Source of the DNA: Neoceratodus forsteri
Lineage: Eukaryota; Chordata; Ceratodontiformes; Ceratodontidae
Reading direction: 5' to 3'
Assembly: GCA_016271365.2 (NCBI GenBank)
Contig: CM028132.1
Span: 1,183,009,001 to 1,183,073,000 of the forward strand
DNA length: 64,000 nucleotides
Position numbers and translations under genes: made by a program. The notes beneath the pieces are model-generated. The model was not told the origin of the DNA. It did no database searches and saw only the letters and a program-made list of their open reading frames with translations. Each line of letters opens with the position of its first letter. Positions within the stretch are counted from its first letter, which is position 1. Below, piece by piece: positions 30,431-42,450 of this stretch.

Positions 30431-31014
30431 TACCAAGAAACAACAAAAAAGCAAAGCAAAAAAAAAAAAATATCGCACTTTAATAAAGACCTTTCTCTGA
30501 ATAAAGAAAGATTCAAGCAAAAAGCACCCATATAATGTGAATATTTAACTTATCAATATAACAGCATTCACTGGTTTCACTACTTCAGTTTTAATTTGTT
30601 TTACTTGCTTAATACTGGTCTGTTTATTTCTAGTAAATCAAACAACACAATATCAACGTTGCTGCTTTGTGCAGCAGTGACAAAACTATACAAGGGTTTG
30701 AAACCAAAAATAAATACTGTCTTTTTGGGCACAGTACTATCACCAAAGGAGCTATGGGAAAAATGCACTGCGCATGCTAGCTGGGTAGGAGGCATACTTT
30801 TATAGTCTGCCGTGACACTTCAGAATAACCATGGAACACATTTAAGACTGCCACACAAGTGCATATCTTGGGTAAAAAAGCTTTTATTTAGGCTGGTTAA
30901 TATAATTGAAAACGTATCCCAAAAGACAGATAAAACAGATTTAGTAGTTACAGTTGTCTTCTTGTTGTATCATTTATTTTCTCATTTGTTCCTTAATCCT
31001 CATTTTAACTTTGT
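30431..31014. other. unassigned AT-rich DNA
   Basis: An A-run at 30461-30473 closes the SINE-B region. The rest shows no recognised gene or repeat. Confidence 0.5.
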
Positions 31015-31372
31015 ACTTAGAAACATAGAAGTTGATGGCAGATAAGGACCACAAGGCCCATCCAGTCTGCCCATTTCTTTTTCTACCTTATTAATGTGCC
31101 ATCGGCCTTTGCTCTGTCAACGGCCTATCTATTCATACTCATCTGTATTGCTCCCTTATGCTTATCCCATGCCTGTTTGAGGCTCTGCACTGTATTCATG
31201 TCCACCACTTCCTGAGGTAGGCCGTTCCATGCATCCACCACCCTTTCTGTGAAAAAGAACTTCCTCATATTACCCCTTAATCGGCCTCCCTCTGATCTCA
31301 TGCTGTGTCCTCTTGTCCTGCTATTTTTCTTATATTGAAACATGTTTGACTGTTTCTCAGTGATCCCTGTTG
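31015..31372 (-). mobile_element. CR1-type LINE 3' end
   Basis: The plus strand starts AGAAACATAGAAGTTGATGG then CCATCCAGTCTGCCC. The minus-strand frame encodes NSRTRGHSMRSEGGRLRGNM and FFTERVVDAWNGLPQEVVDM, the end of CR1 ORF2. It is 5'-truncated near 31372. Confidence 0.9.
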
Positions 31373-31557
31373 GCAAAAGTGAGCAGATCTCGCCAGGTGC
31401 CTACACTGCAGACTCTGATTACCTGCTCAGCCACACCAGCTGATTTAGTTACTGGACCTGCATATACCGGCTAGTTTTCAGCTTTCAGCTTTCAGTTTTC
31501 AGTTTAAACTTTGACAGGCTCCTAGCCTGACAATCTGAAAATTCTGTATGCTCCTGC

Positions 31558-31697
31558 CAGTAGCATAGCAAATTCCCAGAGGGCCTGGGTGCAAGGCGAT
31601 GTTACAGGGCCCTTCCCCAGTTTTGAATAAACATCAAAATAATGATTTGGGCCCCTCAAACCTTGTAGGCCCTTGCACCCTTGTAGCTATGCCCCTG
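31558..31697. mobile_element. hAT-type MITE with perfect 8-bp target duplication
   Basis: A 140-bp element between two copies of GCTCCTGC (31550-31557 and 31698-31705). Ends: CAGTAGCATAGCAAATTCCC and, complemented on the right, CAGGGGCATAGCTACAAGGG. Both have GGGTGCAAGG internally. CAG..GC.TAGC ends with an 8-bp duplication are typical of hAT elements. No coding capacity. Confidence 0.85.
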
Positions 31698-31749
31698 GCT
31701 CCTGCTAAGGTTCTCTAGATGGCTTCTCCGAGAGCTAAAACAGGCTCAT

Positions 31750-31920
31750 TTTATTTATGACTTTGATAACCAGGTAGGTGCACTGATCTCAGGGACCATT
31801 TTCTGGCATGACCTGGGCCATTACAAATGACACAGAGTTAAAAATAGTACAGTACATAGAAATGGGCAGATAAACAGTGATACTAGGTTACAATATAGCA
31901 CAAATTTACAAGATTGGATA
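31750..31920 (-). mobile_element. LINE/SINE tail fragment
   Basis: The plus strand reads TTTTATTTATGACTTTGATA then ACCAGGTAGGTGCACTGATC and TCTGGCATGACCTGGGCCAT, the complement of the tail type found at 5710-5775 and 43640-43748. Confidence 0.6.
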
Positions 31921-32195
31921 CATCAATCAATCAATCAAACTTTATTGAACCAGGCAGTTTACATCATTGAGCAAGCTCATTTTCAAGATGGTCCTGGACA
32001 GAGGACACATGTGGTAACATTACACAACACACAAAACTGAGACTTATTTCCAAGTGCATTCTGGAAGTACAGGGCAGTTAAGTGACTTGCTCATGCTCAC
32101 ACAGTATGCAAGTGGTGGCTGTGGGATTCAAACCCAGTTCTCCAGGTATGCAGTTCCGTGCACTTAACCACTACGGTATACTACCTCTAAAGTTA
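31921..32195 (-). mobile_element. Near full-length MIR-like SINE with LINE-type tail
   Basis: Minus-strand order: head AGAGGTAGTATACCGTAGTG, box B CTGGGTTTGAATCCCACAGC, core CATACTGTGTGAGCATGAGC, then TCTTGAAAATGAGCTTGCTC and a tail CCTGGTTCAATAAAGTTTGA ending in (TTGA)n. This is the best whole copy of the family (about 275 bp). Confidence 0.88.
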
Positions 32196-32699
32196 TAAGG
32201 CTCCCTAGGAGGTATCTGATGATCAGGTTCCTCAGTCGCAGTTATAAGTCTAATTGCAATAATTTTTATTTTTACCATTTATTTTTTACTTACTTTAGGT
32301 TTTGAGAGCTCCATTTGGCAGCTGGATCGGTCATGTTTAAGATGTTAATGACTGATCCAGTTGTCAATTAGGAGCCTCGCTAGTTCATGAATATTTCATT
32401 AGACTAAAAACTACTGTTTACTGCAGTGTTGCAGATTGTGTCAGGCTGATTCTGCTGACTTCTAAGTTGACATTTTCTGTAAGTGAAAATCCCAGAATCC
32501 CCTGCAGTTGACATTAGTTAACCTGTCTGTAACTGCCTCCCTTGGAGCCTGCCACCATACATTGATAATTATCTTGGTGTCTCCCAATGTCTTATATCTT
32601 CTCCTTCCTCCTGCCTTTTCCCTCATCCTGCTCCTCCCTCCAACTATGGAATATGTCCTACTTTCTCATCTCTTCCTACTTGGGAGGTGCTCAGTGTGA
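32196..32699. other. unassigned DNA
   Basis: No gene recognised; 32580-32690 is pyrimidine-rich. Confidence 0.5.
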
Positions 32700-33005
32700 A
32701 TTAGTTTTCATTTATATGTCTGTCTTAGGACACTTCAAAACGAATACCTGCAAGCACTTTATATATTGCAAACTGTGATCTTGTATATATTGTACATAAG
32801 AAATGTTGTCCTTTCTTACTGTGTTTTGCTCCAGTATTCCTTATTGTGTATGTTTTGTATTGATATGTACCTATCCTGTGTACCCATATTCTTCCTACTG
32901 TTTGCTTATTATATTTTATACTCATTTTGTTACTGCCCAGGGCCACATTAAAAATGAGTTCACTCAATGGTGTTTTGCCTGGTGAAATAAAGATTGATTG
33001 ATTTA
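32700..33005 (+). mobile_element. L2-type LINE 3' UTR fragment
   Basis: It ends GTTACTGCCCAGGGCCACAT then AAAATGAGTTCACTCAATGG and TGAAATAAAGATTGATTGAT. The terminus matches the tail of the MIR-like SINE at 31921 (complement). Confidence 0.7.
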
Positions 33006-33489
33006 TTAGAGGAGTGCTGCAGCAGTGGGATATTCAGTATCCTGACGTGCATGTTAGAGATTTTAAAGTCTCAGATCAGATGTTTGCCAGTCCCTCTGTC
33101 TTTCCAGGGCTAGGAACAGTCCTCTGTTACTGTACTTAGCCCAGGGAAGAAATGGGGACCAGCAAACAGCAGATCAAAAAAGAAACTGTTTAGAACATGA
33201 GACATTCAAGAGATTTGCAAAATAACTGGAGAAATGATTTCTGGATCGAGGGTACAGTACTGCACTAGTAAGACAAGCGAAACAAAAAAGTTAAGAAATT
33301 GAAAGAGATAATTTTTTGAGTAAACAAAACATACAGGATCGAAATGAATGTGTTCTAGTTCTGTCTAGTACCACCTCTTACCTCTCAATCCTTGTTCTGG
33401 CAACTTTGTTGAAGTGTCTCAACCTGTTTTGACTCTCCTCTCAGCACCAGCTCAGCCTCCCTTCGTACTGGCACTCTGCACTTTTTGAG
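33006..33489. other. unassigned DNA
   Basis: No gene or clear repeat is recognised before the T-run (33491-33500) that marks the A-tail of the next LINE. Confidence 0.5.
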
Positions 33490-36400
33490 CTTTTTTTTTT
33501 GAAAAGTTTTTATTGAGGAAAGTCAGACATATAAATGGTAGAAGTCAACACCAGTTACAAGTACATAACCTGGCAAACCTCATTTTACAAGTTTAAAACA
33601 GTTTAAATATACTAATACAGAGGGTTCCTATCTAACAAGGGAAAGGGAAACTTGACGGATACTTAAAAAGAGAACTAGCAGTTAGCATAACTGGTAAACG
33701 TAATACATCAACAATTTTAAGGTGGTGTTACCGTGTTAGAAGTGGAGTGAGTGGTTAGGGAGGGGAAAGGGAGGGTAGTTGACTTGTTCAGTCCGGAACT
33801 TGTGAGCGCCGAAGGAGGGGATCCCATATAGCCTTAAATCTGCCCAGTAATGTAGTTGGCCAGATGGGTTAGTCTCATATATTCAACTAGCGTTACTAGA
33901 GGGAGCAGTCACTCTGCTAAGGTGGGGGAGGGGTTGTCAGTCCTCCACTTGGGCAAGATTTGCCTTTTCGATTCAGGGGTTGCTGGCAGCAGCCCAGACC
34001 TCTGGTTCCACGACACAGTAAGACAGTGGTGTAGCCTCTCCCCCCAAGGGCCCAGAGGAATGGGTTGGACTACAATTCTGCCCCAGTCACCTGCTCAGAG
34101 AATTGCCTGATCTTGGCCCAGAAGCCCAAGAGCATCAGACAGGCCTGAAATATTTGGGTCAGAGTGCCTACTTGTTTGTAGCACCTCCAGCAGGTATGGG
34201 GTACAGTACTACCAGCGAAGGATTTTTTTTTGCAGTATTCGTTGATAGCACACATCTCTGAAATGTGTAGCATTTTTAATTGGTGACACCTAGACACCAG
34301 TGAGTATGGCGTTTGGTAATGTGGATTCCCAAGATAGCCTGAATTTCTGAAGGGTTGGGATGTGAGGACTGAGAATGTAGTCATATATTTTATCTCTGAT
34401 TCTCTGGGGGTTTTCTGGTCACTTGTCCAAGAGGGTTGGTAGGAGGTCTGCTCCCTCTGCTGGTGTCTGGGTGGCCCTTACATGGAATGCCGTCCTCAGT
34501 TGGAGGAAATGCCATAAGTCATCCAGGGAAGGGATAGCCTGACAGAAAGGTTTTCAAAGGACTCTATTGCTTCTGTCCCTGGGTCCATTAAATGGGTCTT
34601 AATGTGGATTCCTTTAGCTGCCCAATGTGTCAATACAGGGACTGACCACCTATGGCGAGGTGCAGGTTGTGCCATAAGGGTTCCCACTTCCGTAAGTGAT
34701 GGAGCTTTCACTTGTAATGTTTGGTTAAAGTTTGATACTTGTGGCCAGAGAACCTGGCTATTGGGGATGACTGACATTTCTGGTTGACTTGGTGAGCCCA
34801 GGGAGAACCTAGTCTGATGCTCTGTTTCAAAAGTAGCCACACTGGTTTCACTAACCTTGGGCTGTCCAGACATAGTAGATTTGCCTAATGCCTGCTGCCT
34901 GGCAAAGCCAGAGCAACGACCATCCACCCTTTATACAGTACCAGGCACCCATAGCTTCTGAAGACTGAAACAAGTTTTTTGCCTTCTTACAAGAAAGATG
35001 AAAATAGCTTTTCAGGGTGCTGGAATTTAGTCATAGGGAGAGGAATGAGCAGGCTGTTTAACAAATCTAGAATTTGGGGGAAAGCCATCATCTTATAGAT
35101 GGTTATTTTACTGCCAAATGTTCAGCGGAGTTTCTTCCACCTAGTGAAGTCTGCTTCCAAGGTGGACAGTAACAGGAGAAGTTTAGCTCTAGTAAATCTC
35201 TTAAGTTTGTAGTAAGCCAAATACCTAGGTATTTAATCTTCTTCTGCTGCCAGTGGAGATCTAGGTGCCTAATGGAGGATTTTTTCATAGCTTTATTTAG
35301 AGCGAGAACCCCAGTTTTGGCCCAGTTAACTTTAAGGCCAGACAACATTTTGTAGTCATACAGAATGTAGAGGGATGCTGGCAGGGGTACTGTGGGATTG
35401 GACAGGGTTAAGAGGAAGTCATCTGCAAAAGCAAGTGTTTTGATCTGGAACTGCCCACACCTAATCACTGTAATGACTGTACATGCTGAAACTTACACGG
35501 GGCTCCATTGCTATTAGAAATAGCAAAGGGGAAAAGGGACAGCCATGTCTGGTCCCTCTCTTGAGTTCTGTAGGCAATGAGATGAGGCCATTAGTTATGA
35601 TACTTGCCTTAGGAGAGGACTACAAGGATTTAACCCATGAAATATTGGTGGGACCTATGTCTGTTTTGGTCATTGCCTGGAAAAGGTAGTCCCACTCTAT
35701 GGAATCAAAGGCCATTTCCATATCTGTACTGTCCAATAGACTGGAGAGGTGGTTTTGGAGGCTGCTCAGATGGTATGCAGTGTTGCACTAATATTGTCCA
35801 TTACCATCCTTCCCTTGACAAAGCCTGTTTGATAATGGTAGGGATGGGATCAAAGTACTCTGGCAAATTGCCATTATCACTGCCAGTATTTTAACGTCTA
35901 CACTGAGTAGGGAAATGGGCTGATAATTGGATAGTAATTGTGGGGTTTGGCCAGCTTTTGGGCAGAAGGGTAATCAGTGCCTCTGTCATTGTCTGAAGAA
36001 GGGTTCTCTTGTTACAGGCTTTCTCAAAAGCAGCTTGTCCACGTGAGATATAAACGCCTGGAAGAACTCCACCGATATCCTACCAGGCCCTGGTGCCTTG
36101 CTGTTGGCGAAGGCTTTGATGGCCGCTTGCAGCTCAGTTAGCATGACTGGGACATCAAGGAAGTCTGACTGTTAGGCAGAGAATTTGGGGAGGGGGAGAC
36201 CCGCCAGGAATTCCTGCAGATTGGGATGGGAGGTCTGTCTTCGGGATTAGTAGAGTTGGTGTAAAATTAGTTAAAGGCAGTTGCATTGTTGGTAGAGCTT
36301 GTGGTAACCTGCACTGAAGGGAGTGGGAGTGAAGTAACATGCTTGGCTTTCTGCTGGACCCTAGCCTGGTAGGTCAGGAGTCTCCCTGCCTTCTTGCCTG

Positions 36401-37295
36401 ACTCCCAGTATTTGTGGGATGTCCTCATCACTGACTTCTGCACAGCATTGTGAATCAGTGAGTTTATGTTGTATTTCAGCTGTAGCATGTTCCATTGCAG
36501 CTTGGGTGTGTGGTCGGGGGGGGGCATTGTATTAATTCTCCTTATTCTTGAGAGGTCACTCTAGGTCTGCTGGCCTTTGAGCCCGCTGCTCCTTCTTGTG
36601 GGCCGCATAGTTAATTATGCACCCCTGATGTACGCCTTCAAGGTATACCAAAGTGTGCCCATGTCACCTCTGGGGACTCATTACAGGAAAAAAATAATTC
36701 TGTCTCTTTCAAGAGCCACTGTGGGACATATTTGCAGGAGAATGGAAGAGTGTTCATCTGCCAGCGGTGTGTCTTGGGGGTGATGGCCCAGTAGTTAAGG
36801 TGATTCTAGTGCACGCATGGTCCATTATTGCAGTAGAACCTATGAATGCCTGTTGCACCTCTTGGAGTGCCTGGCTTGGGATAAGAAAGAAGTCAAGGCA
36901 GCTACTCATGTTGCATGGGATAGAATGGAAAGTGAAGTACCTGTCCACAGGACAGAGGCTTCTCCAAGAGTCTACCAGATTGCACTGCACTGCCAGAGCA
37001 TGCAGTGCTGCCCTAGCTTTCATGGGAAGAAGAGTGCCCTCAGAGTCTATCCCTATAGATATTGACCAGAAAGAGGGTCTGAGAGTTAAAGGTAGCTGTT
37101 GCCAATACACATCTACCCTCCTGGCTTAGAATTTACACCTTAAGTTTTTTATGAAATGGTATGGCTACTCCTCTTGCCTTTTTGGAGTATGGGCTGTCTA
37201 TTACCTATCCCACCAATTCCATGGCCACTTTTTGGTTCTCTGCTTCCAGCAGCTGGGTTTTTGGAAAAAAAGGCTATGCCACAGCATTCTTTCTG
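33490..37295 (-). mobile_element. L1/Tx1-type LINE (ORF2 endonuclease to 3' end)
   Basis: The 3' end on the plus strand is TTTTTTTTTTGAAAAGTTTT then TATTGAGG, an L1-type end. Minus-strand coding, right to left: endonuclease end LVDSWRSLCPVDRYFTFHSI and SSCLDFFLIPSQ (about 36850-36960), KYWESGKKAGRLLTYQ at 36400, then the RT entry AIKAFANSKAPGPG (36085-36130), and catalytic FADDFLLTLSNP with LSGLKVNWAKT (35300-35430). It ends with GIHIKTHLMDPGTEAIESFE and the CWRCYKQVGTLTQIFQACLM zinc-knuckle-like end near 34180. This differs from CR1/L2 and matches the L1/Tx1 clade. It is 5'-truncated and frameshifted throughout. Confidence 0.88.
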
Positions 37296-37304
37296 CAAGT
37301 GAGG

Positions 37305-40300
37305 ATAGGACAGGAACTTTATTTATGTAGCGCTCCTTCCCGTAAGCTGATAGCGCTTAACAATATTAAACATACATGATACAATAATACAAACTGGCAC
37401 ATAAAGCTCATGAAGCAGATTATACAATTTCCCATCCATCTAATCAGCAGTCTACAATACATTAATGAAATAAACTAATAAAGATAAATCATAATTATAA
37501 AAACACAACTGACAGTAATTCACTCAAATGAAAGGTTTGCTCAATGCACAGCATTTTAAGCCCTCTTTTATAGGCTATCGCCGAGGTTGCCTCCCGCAGA
37601 TGTTGAGGTAAAGAGTTCCACAGGGCTGGTGCAGCAACCAAGAATGCTCGGTCCCCAGATTGCCACAGCCTAGCCCTGGGAACCACCAGGAGACAACCCA
37701 CGGTGGAATAGAGCGCCCAAGACAGGCGATGAGGAACCCTGAGATCTTGCAAGTATGCTGGTCCCCTCCTGTGCAGGGCTTTATAGGCCAGCAACCTGAC
37801 CTTGAAGGCAATCCTCCACCTCACTGGCAACCAGTGCAGTTCACGGAGGACAGGTGTGACATGGTCAGATTTAGAAGTGCTAGTCAATAACCTCACCACT
37901 GCATTCTGCACCAGTTGCAGCTGGTGAAGGTTGCCTCCAGATAGCCCCAGGTACTGGGCATTGCAGTAATCCAGCCTGGATGTGACAAAAGCATGCACCA
38001 GGGTGGGCAGGTTGTCAGATGGTATCAAGGCTCTGATCCATGCAGTGTTCCTCAATTGGTAGAAACCACTTCTAATGACGATCAACACCTGAGCCTTAAG
38101 CATCAGACCATCATCCAGGACTACGCCCAAATCCTTCACCCAAGTGGAGGGAACCAGGGAAGCGCCCCCTAGGACAAGCCCAGGGAGATCACCACATCCC
38201 CTCCCATCACAACAATGACCTGGTTCCATCACTAGTACCTACATCTTGTCCGGGCTGAGTCACAGCCAGTTGTGTGTCATCCAGTTCGGGTCCTCAGTCA
38301 GGCAGTTGTCAATCCTTGAGGCTGACACCTAGTTTCCTGGTGCACAGGACAGGTATAGCTGGGTATCATCAGCATAACAATGAAAACCCAGCCCATACCA
38401 CCTTATAATGTCCCTAATGGAAGCATATATACCATGAACAGTAAGGGAGACAGGACCGACCCCTGCGGAGCACCACAGGACAGTGGCATCAGGCTAGTTG
38501 AGGCTAACCCAATTATCACCCTTTGCACTCTGTCCATGAGGAAGGACCTAAACCAACTGACAACTGGTTAGTCCAACCCAGTTCTGCAGGCGGTCCAACA
38601 GCACCTTGTGATCCACAGTATCACCGAGAGAGCGAGGATTAAGATGGTACACTCTCCCCTATCCCTCGCCCTCAGGAGATCATTTAGCACACTCACCAGG
38701 GCAGTCTCTGTATATGCCTGGACCTAAACCCAGACTGGAAACACTCATAAATGGCGGAGGAGGCAAGACACATCTGGAACTGACAGGCCACCACTTTCTC
38801 TATAACCTTCCTTAAGAATGGGAGATTTGAGCCGGCCCAGTGGCGCTGAGGGTTGAGGCGCTGGATGTCACACCTCACACTGCACTGGCGACCCAGGTCT
38901 GGGAGTGAACTTGGGTGCCAGGAGTTGGCAGGGGTGAGAAGGGATCGAGAGTCCGCAGGACTGCTCTCCCTTCCTGGGGGGAGGGCATTGGGTATGTCCG
39001 GTGTCCCAGTGACCCCAGGTGGAGACCAGGGTGTACTGCAGGATCATGGACCAAATTGTGTGTGTGAACATGGTAGTCGCAGGCAGAGTTGCCGTGCACC
39101 ATGGCATCATTGCATGCCACGCTCTGGGGAGGGTACAGTACGGAAAAAACATTCAGGGCCGGATAGGTGATGGCATCCCAGTGCCTGGCTGCCACACGCC
39201 CAATACTGGGCCTCTGACCCTTGATCTCCTCGTGGGCATTGACCCGGGGGGGCCCACGTGGAGTGCTAATGTCTTTGAGGGGGCAGGCGGTCACAGTGGG
39301 TGGTAGAGCGGCAGGTGAGTGGACTGCCTGAGAGAGTTCCGGTCCCCACAGGGAGATAAAATAGAAATGGGGGAAAAAAAAAGAATGGGAGATTCAAGAC
39401 CGGCCTGTAGTTGCTGAGACACTCCAGGTCCATCGAGGATTTTTTCAATAGGGGTCTTACCAATGCCTCTTTTAGAGCCCTAGGAAAGACCCCTTTCTCA
39501 AGGGAATTCCAGACAATCCTGGCAACCACAGGCCCTATCAGGTCCATACATCTAACCAAAAGTTGGGTTGTACCTGGGTCCAGATCACAATATGTTGGCG
39601 GCAGCTTCAAGATTATGTCTGCCATTTCCTCCATTTCAACCGTCTCAGACTCATCTCAGACAAGAGGGACGCCCCGACATGGCTCAGAACATACCCTGCA
39701 ATCCTTTTGGGTGGCACTGGAAAAGATCTAGGCCCTGAAAGAGGACACTTTGTTGGCAAAGAACAGAGCAAACTCATTGCACCTTGTGCTTGAACCTGAG
39801 TCTGCCACACGGAGACAAGTTGGATGTAACAGCCTATCTGTCATGTGAAAGAGCTGAGCTGGCCTGTTCCCTGCTGCAGCAATCTCCCTAGACAGAAAAG
39901 CTGCCTTTTTCAGGAGCTTGCCCTCTGGAAGACACCATAATGCGTCTTCAGGGCCAATTTGTCTTCCATCAGGCCAGGCCTCCTCCAGTGCTGCTCCAAC
40001 CTCCAACCCCTAGTCTTTAACTCCCTAAGCTCCCCATCAAACCAAGGGGGCCTTCGTTAAGTAGACAAAGGTCAGACATGGATGGGTGTGATCGAGTCGA
40101 AGGCAGAACAATGGCCCCATTATAAGCCTCCATCACCTCCTCCGGTCCAATCGCACATGCAGTCTCCACACCCAACACAGCCAGCATTGCCTCTAATCCT
40201 ACTGGAGATAGACCCCTCAAAGGGTGATAACAGACCATCTCCACAGATGCCGGACTCCTGGGGGGCCCCCAAACATGAACCCCATTGTGCTATGATCCGA

Positions 40301-41225
40301 CGACATGATCAGATTGATCCTGAGGTCATCAACCCCAAGACCCAGAGTGAACATCAGGTCAAGAGTGTGGCCATGGGAGTGAGTCGCAGAGATGACAATT
40401 TGCAACATGCCTAGGGCCTCCATAGTGTGTAAGAGGTCGTGTCCAACTGACAAGAGCCTGTTGTCGACCCAGGCGTTGAAGTGCCCCAGAATTAACCACT
40501 GGGGGGCTCCAAAACCAGGCTGGCGAACTCCTGCAGAACCCCCCCCCCCCGGAGGGTGACAGACTAGGAGGATCCTGTAGCCCGCGCCTTGGCCCCTCCT
40601 TGTAGAAACCCACTCAAATGACCTGGTAGAGCCCACTGGTAGCACCGTGGGCACAGGCTGGCTCTAAAACAGATGGCCACTCCCCCACCACTGCGATTCT
40701 TCCTTGGGCTGTGTATCAGAGTACTCAGCCTGTACTGCTGCCTCCAGGACGAGTGCAGCATTTTCATCCAACCAAGTCTCTGTGATGCAAGCCAGGTCTA
40801 CTGAGGAAACCAAGTCTGCAGTTACTGCGGTGTTGTTCGTGATCAACCTGGCATTGCATAACACAGCCCAGGTAGGATGAAGGAAGACTGCAGGAGCAGC
40901 CTTCTGTCCACCTACACAGGTGGAGCCCTTGGGTAGGGGAATCAGACAGGGTGGACCCCTCTCCAGTTCCCATTTCACCCCAGGGTGCTCCCTGAACCTC
41001 ACCAGCCAAATCACAGACTCCCTGGCAGCCACTCAAGTGGTCCCCAACCTTGACCCCTTCCCCTGTGCTATCCCCAAGGCCCTGCATCTACCATAAGTTT
41101 CTGCAGACAGTGGAGGAAGCTCAAAGAGACTGAGGCCGCGCAGCTGGGCCACCGAGTAGGTGCAACTTACTGGCCTATAACCCCAACACATATTAACTGT
41201 CATTTCCAATATCCCCACTAACTCT
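37305..41225 (-). mobile_element. Nearly full-length L2 LINE, interrupted by a SINE-B
   Basis: Right to left: ORF2 start with ARLITNN and LACITETWLDENAA (endonuclease with its catalytic Glu, about 40770-40860), WILGHFNAW-type block, IMSSDHSTMG near 40280, KNSLEKGVFPRALKEALVRP and SNYRPVLNLP (39420-39530), the SINE-B gap, YGLGFHCYADDTQLYLS with intact catalytic Asp pair (about 38345-38400), LGVVLDDGLMLKAQV, FVTSRLDYCNAQYLGL, TPVLRELHWLPVRWRIAFK and APALWNSLPQHLREAT. The 245-codon frame at 37495-38232 is its longest open part. The 3' end on plus reads GGAACTTTATTTATGTAGCG. Stops and frameshifts make it inactive. Confidence 0.9.
38829..39380 (+). mobile_element. Full-length SINE-B with 14-bp target duplication
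   Basis: It is inserted in the L2 ORF2. The duplicated target AAGAATGGGAGATT occurs at 38814-38827 and 39381-39394. The element is about 552 bp, starts GAGCCGGCCCAGTGGCGCTG, has GACCCAGGTCTGGGAGTGAA as box B-like sequence, and ends ATAGAAATGGGGG plus an A-run. Its length is unusually large for a SINE. The duplication and A-tail indicate L1-type mobilisation. Confidence 0.85.
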
Positions 41226-42450
41226 CTGTACTAAATAAACCCTCACCCAAATACCATACAAACGTTCCAAAAGAAAGAAATTTACAACTCCATTAAACAT
41301 AAACATATACAGCATCACTCAACATAATAACAATACCCCTAAAAAATCCACCCACCCTCAAATTCCCAGTACAGTAATAACCCTCCCAACCCAAAATAAA
41401 AAGCAAATAAAAAGTCCACTGTGCACTAGCAATCTATATTTAATTTGCTCTTGTTAAAAGATAACAGGGCTCTTCCTGCCCAATTTTCAATTGTCCAGTT
41501 TTCGGGAACTCTCACTTCCTGACTTTTAACCAATATATAATAAGTCTATGATGAATGATGTAGCTCTCTCACAGCTCAGATTATTACAGTAATGAAAATG
41601 TTCAATTTATGTCCAAAGAAGTTACAAAACAGCACCACGGAGATCCAGTACTCACTGTTTGTGTGTCCAGACAACACTCACTTTCCCACCGGTTGCAGCA
41701 GTTATTGACTGGGTAACCTGACGACGCCAGTCAAACTGGTAATGGGATAGGAGCAACATAGAATGTCCGCGGAACTGCGCAAAATCACATACAGCACGTT
41801 ATTGCTACAACTCTTCACATGCCTCTTCAGAACGATCAGGCAGATCCAACACCCGAGTCGCTCACACTGGCCTTCCTCCAACAGTTGTCGGGTCAACCAG
41901 GCACCAGCAATCATCCTGCCAACACCACCACAAAGCACTCACAGTAGCGGCTGGACCAAGACCTGAGAATAACGGCACAGTACTCCCCCACTGGTTACGG
42001 CAGTAGTCACCCAGAAACTCAGATGATGCCCAACCGCTAATTTCAGCATAGCTCGGCACAGCCACAGAATGGCCCAAAGTTCACACCTGCAGCTTCAGCT
42101 CTCCACAAGCCCTCCAGCACACACAGCAAGACAAGTCAGGTCTCCCTTCGCCAGCATCCTCCAAAAAGGTGGGTCTGCTCTGACTGGCTTTATTCCCACT
42201 CCACTCTCCACTTGAGGTAAGATAGAAACAGGTTCATCTCCTTACACCTGAAGTCAGCAGCTGTCTTTAGCAAACAACAGCTCCTCAGGTACTCCTGAGG
42301 TGCAGTTCAACTTGGCAGCCTCAAGTTAAGTGCTCAACGTGGAAAATAACGAAACTAACAAACAGTTATTCTAAAAACACCTACAAAAGAACTTAAAAAC
42401 ACTTTAAATAAACACTTTATTGCAGTCTGAGTGAGAATCTGCTTTCATTT
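41226..42450. other. Probable L2 5' UTR followed by unassigned DNA
   Basis: It lies directly upstream of the L2 ORF2 start. It contains no host gene motif. 42150-42420 is AT-rich. How far the L2 extends is not visible without other copies. Confidence 0.45.

Noticed and set aside
40359..40654. Two overlapping minus frames as separate genes
   Set aside because: Both belong to the L2 endonuclease region, shifted in frame.
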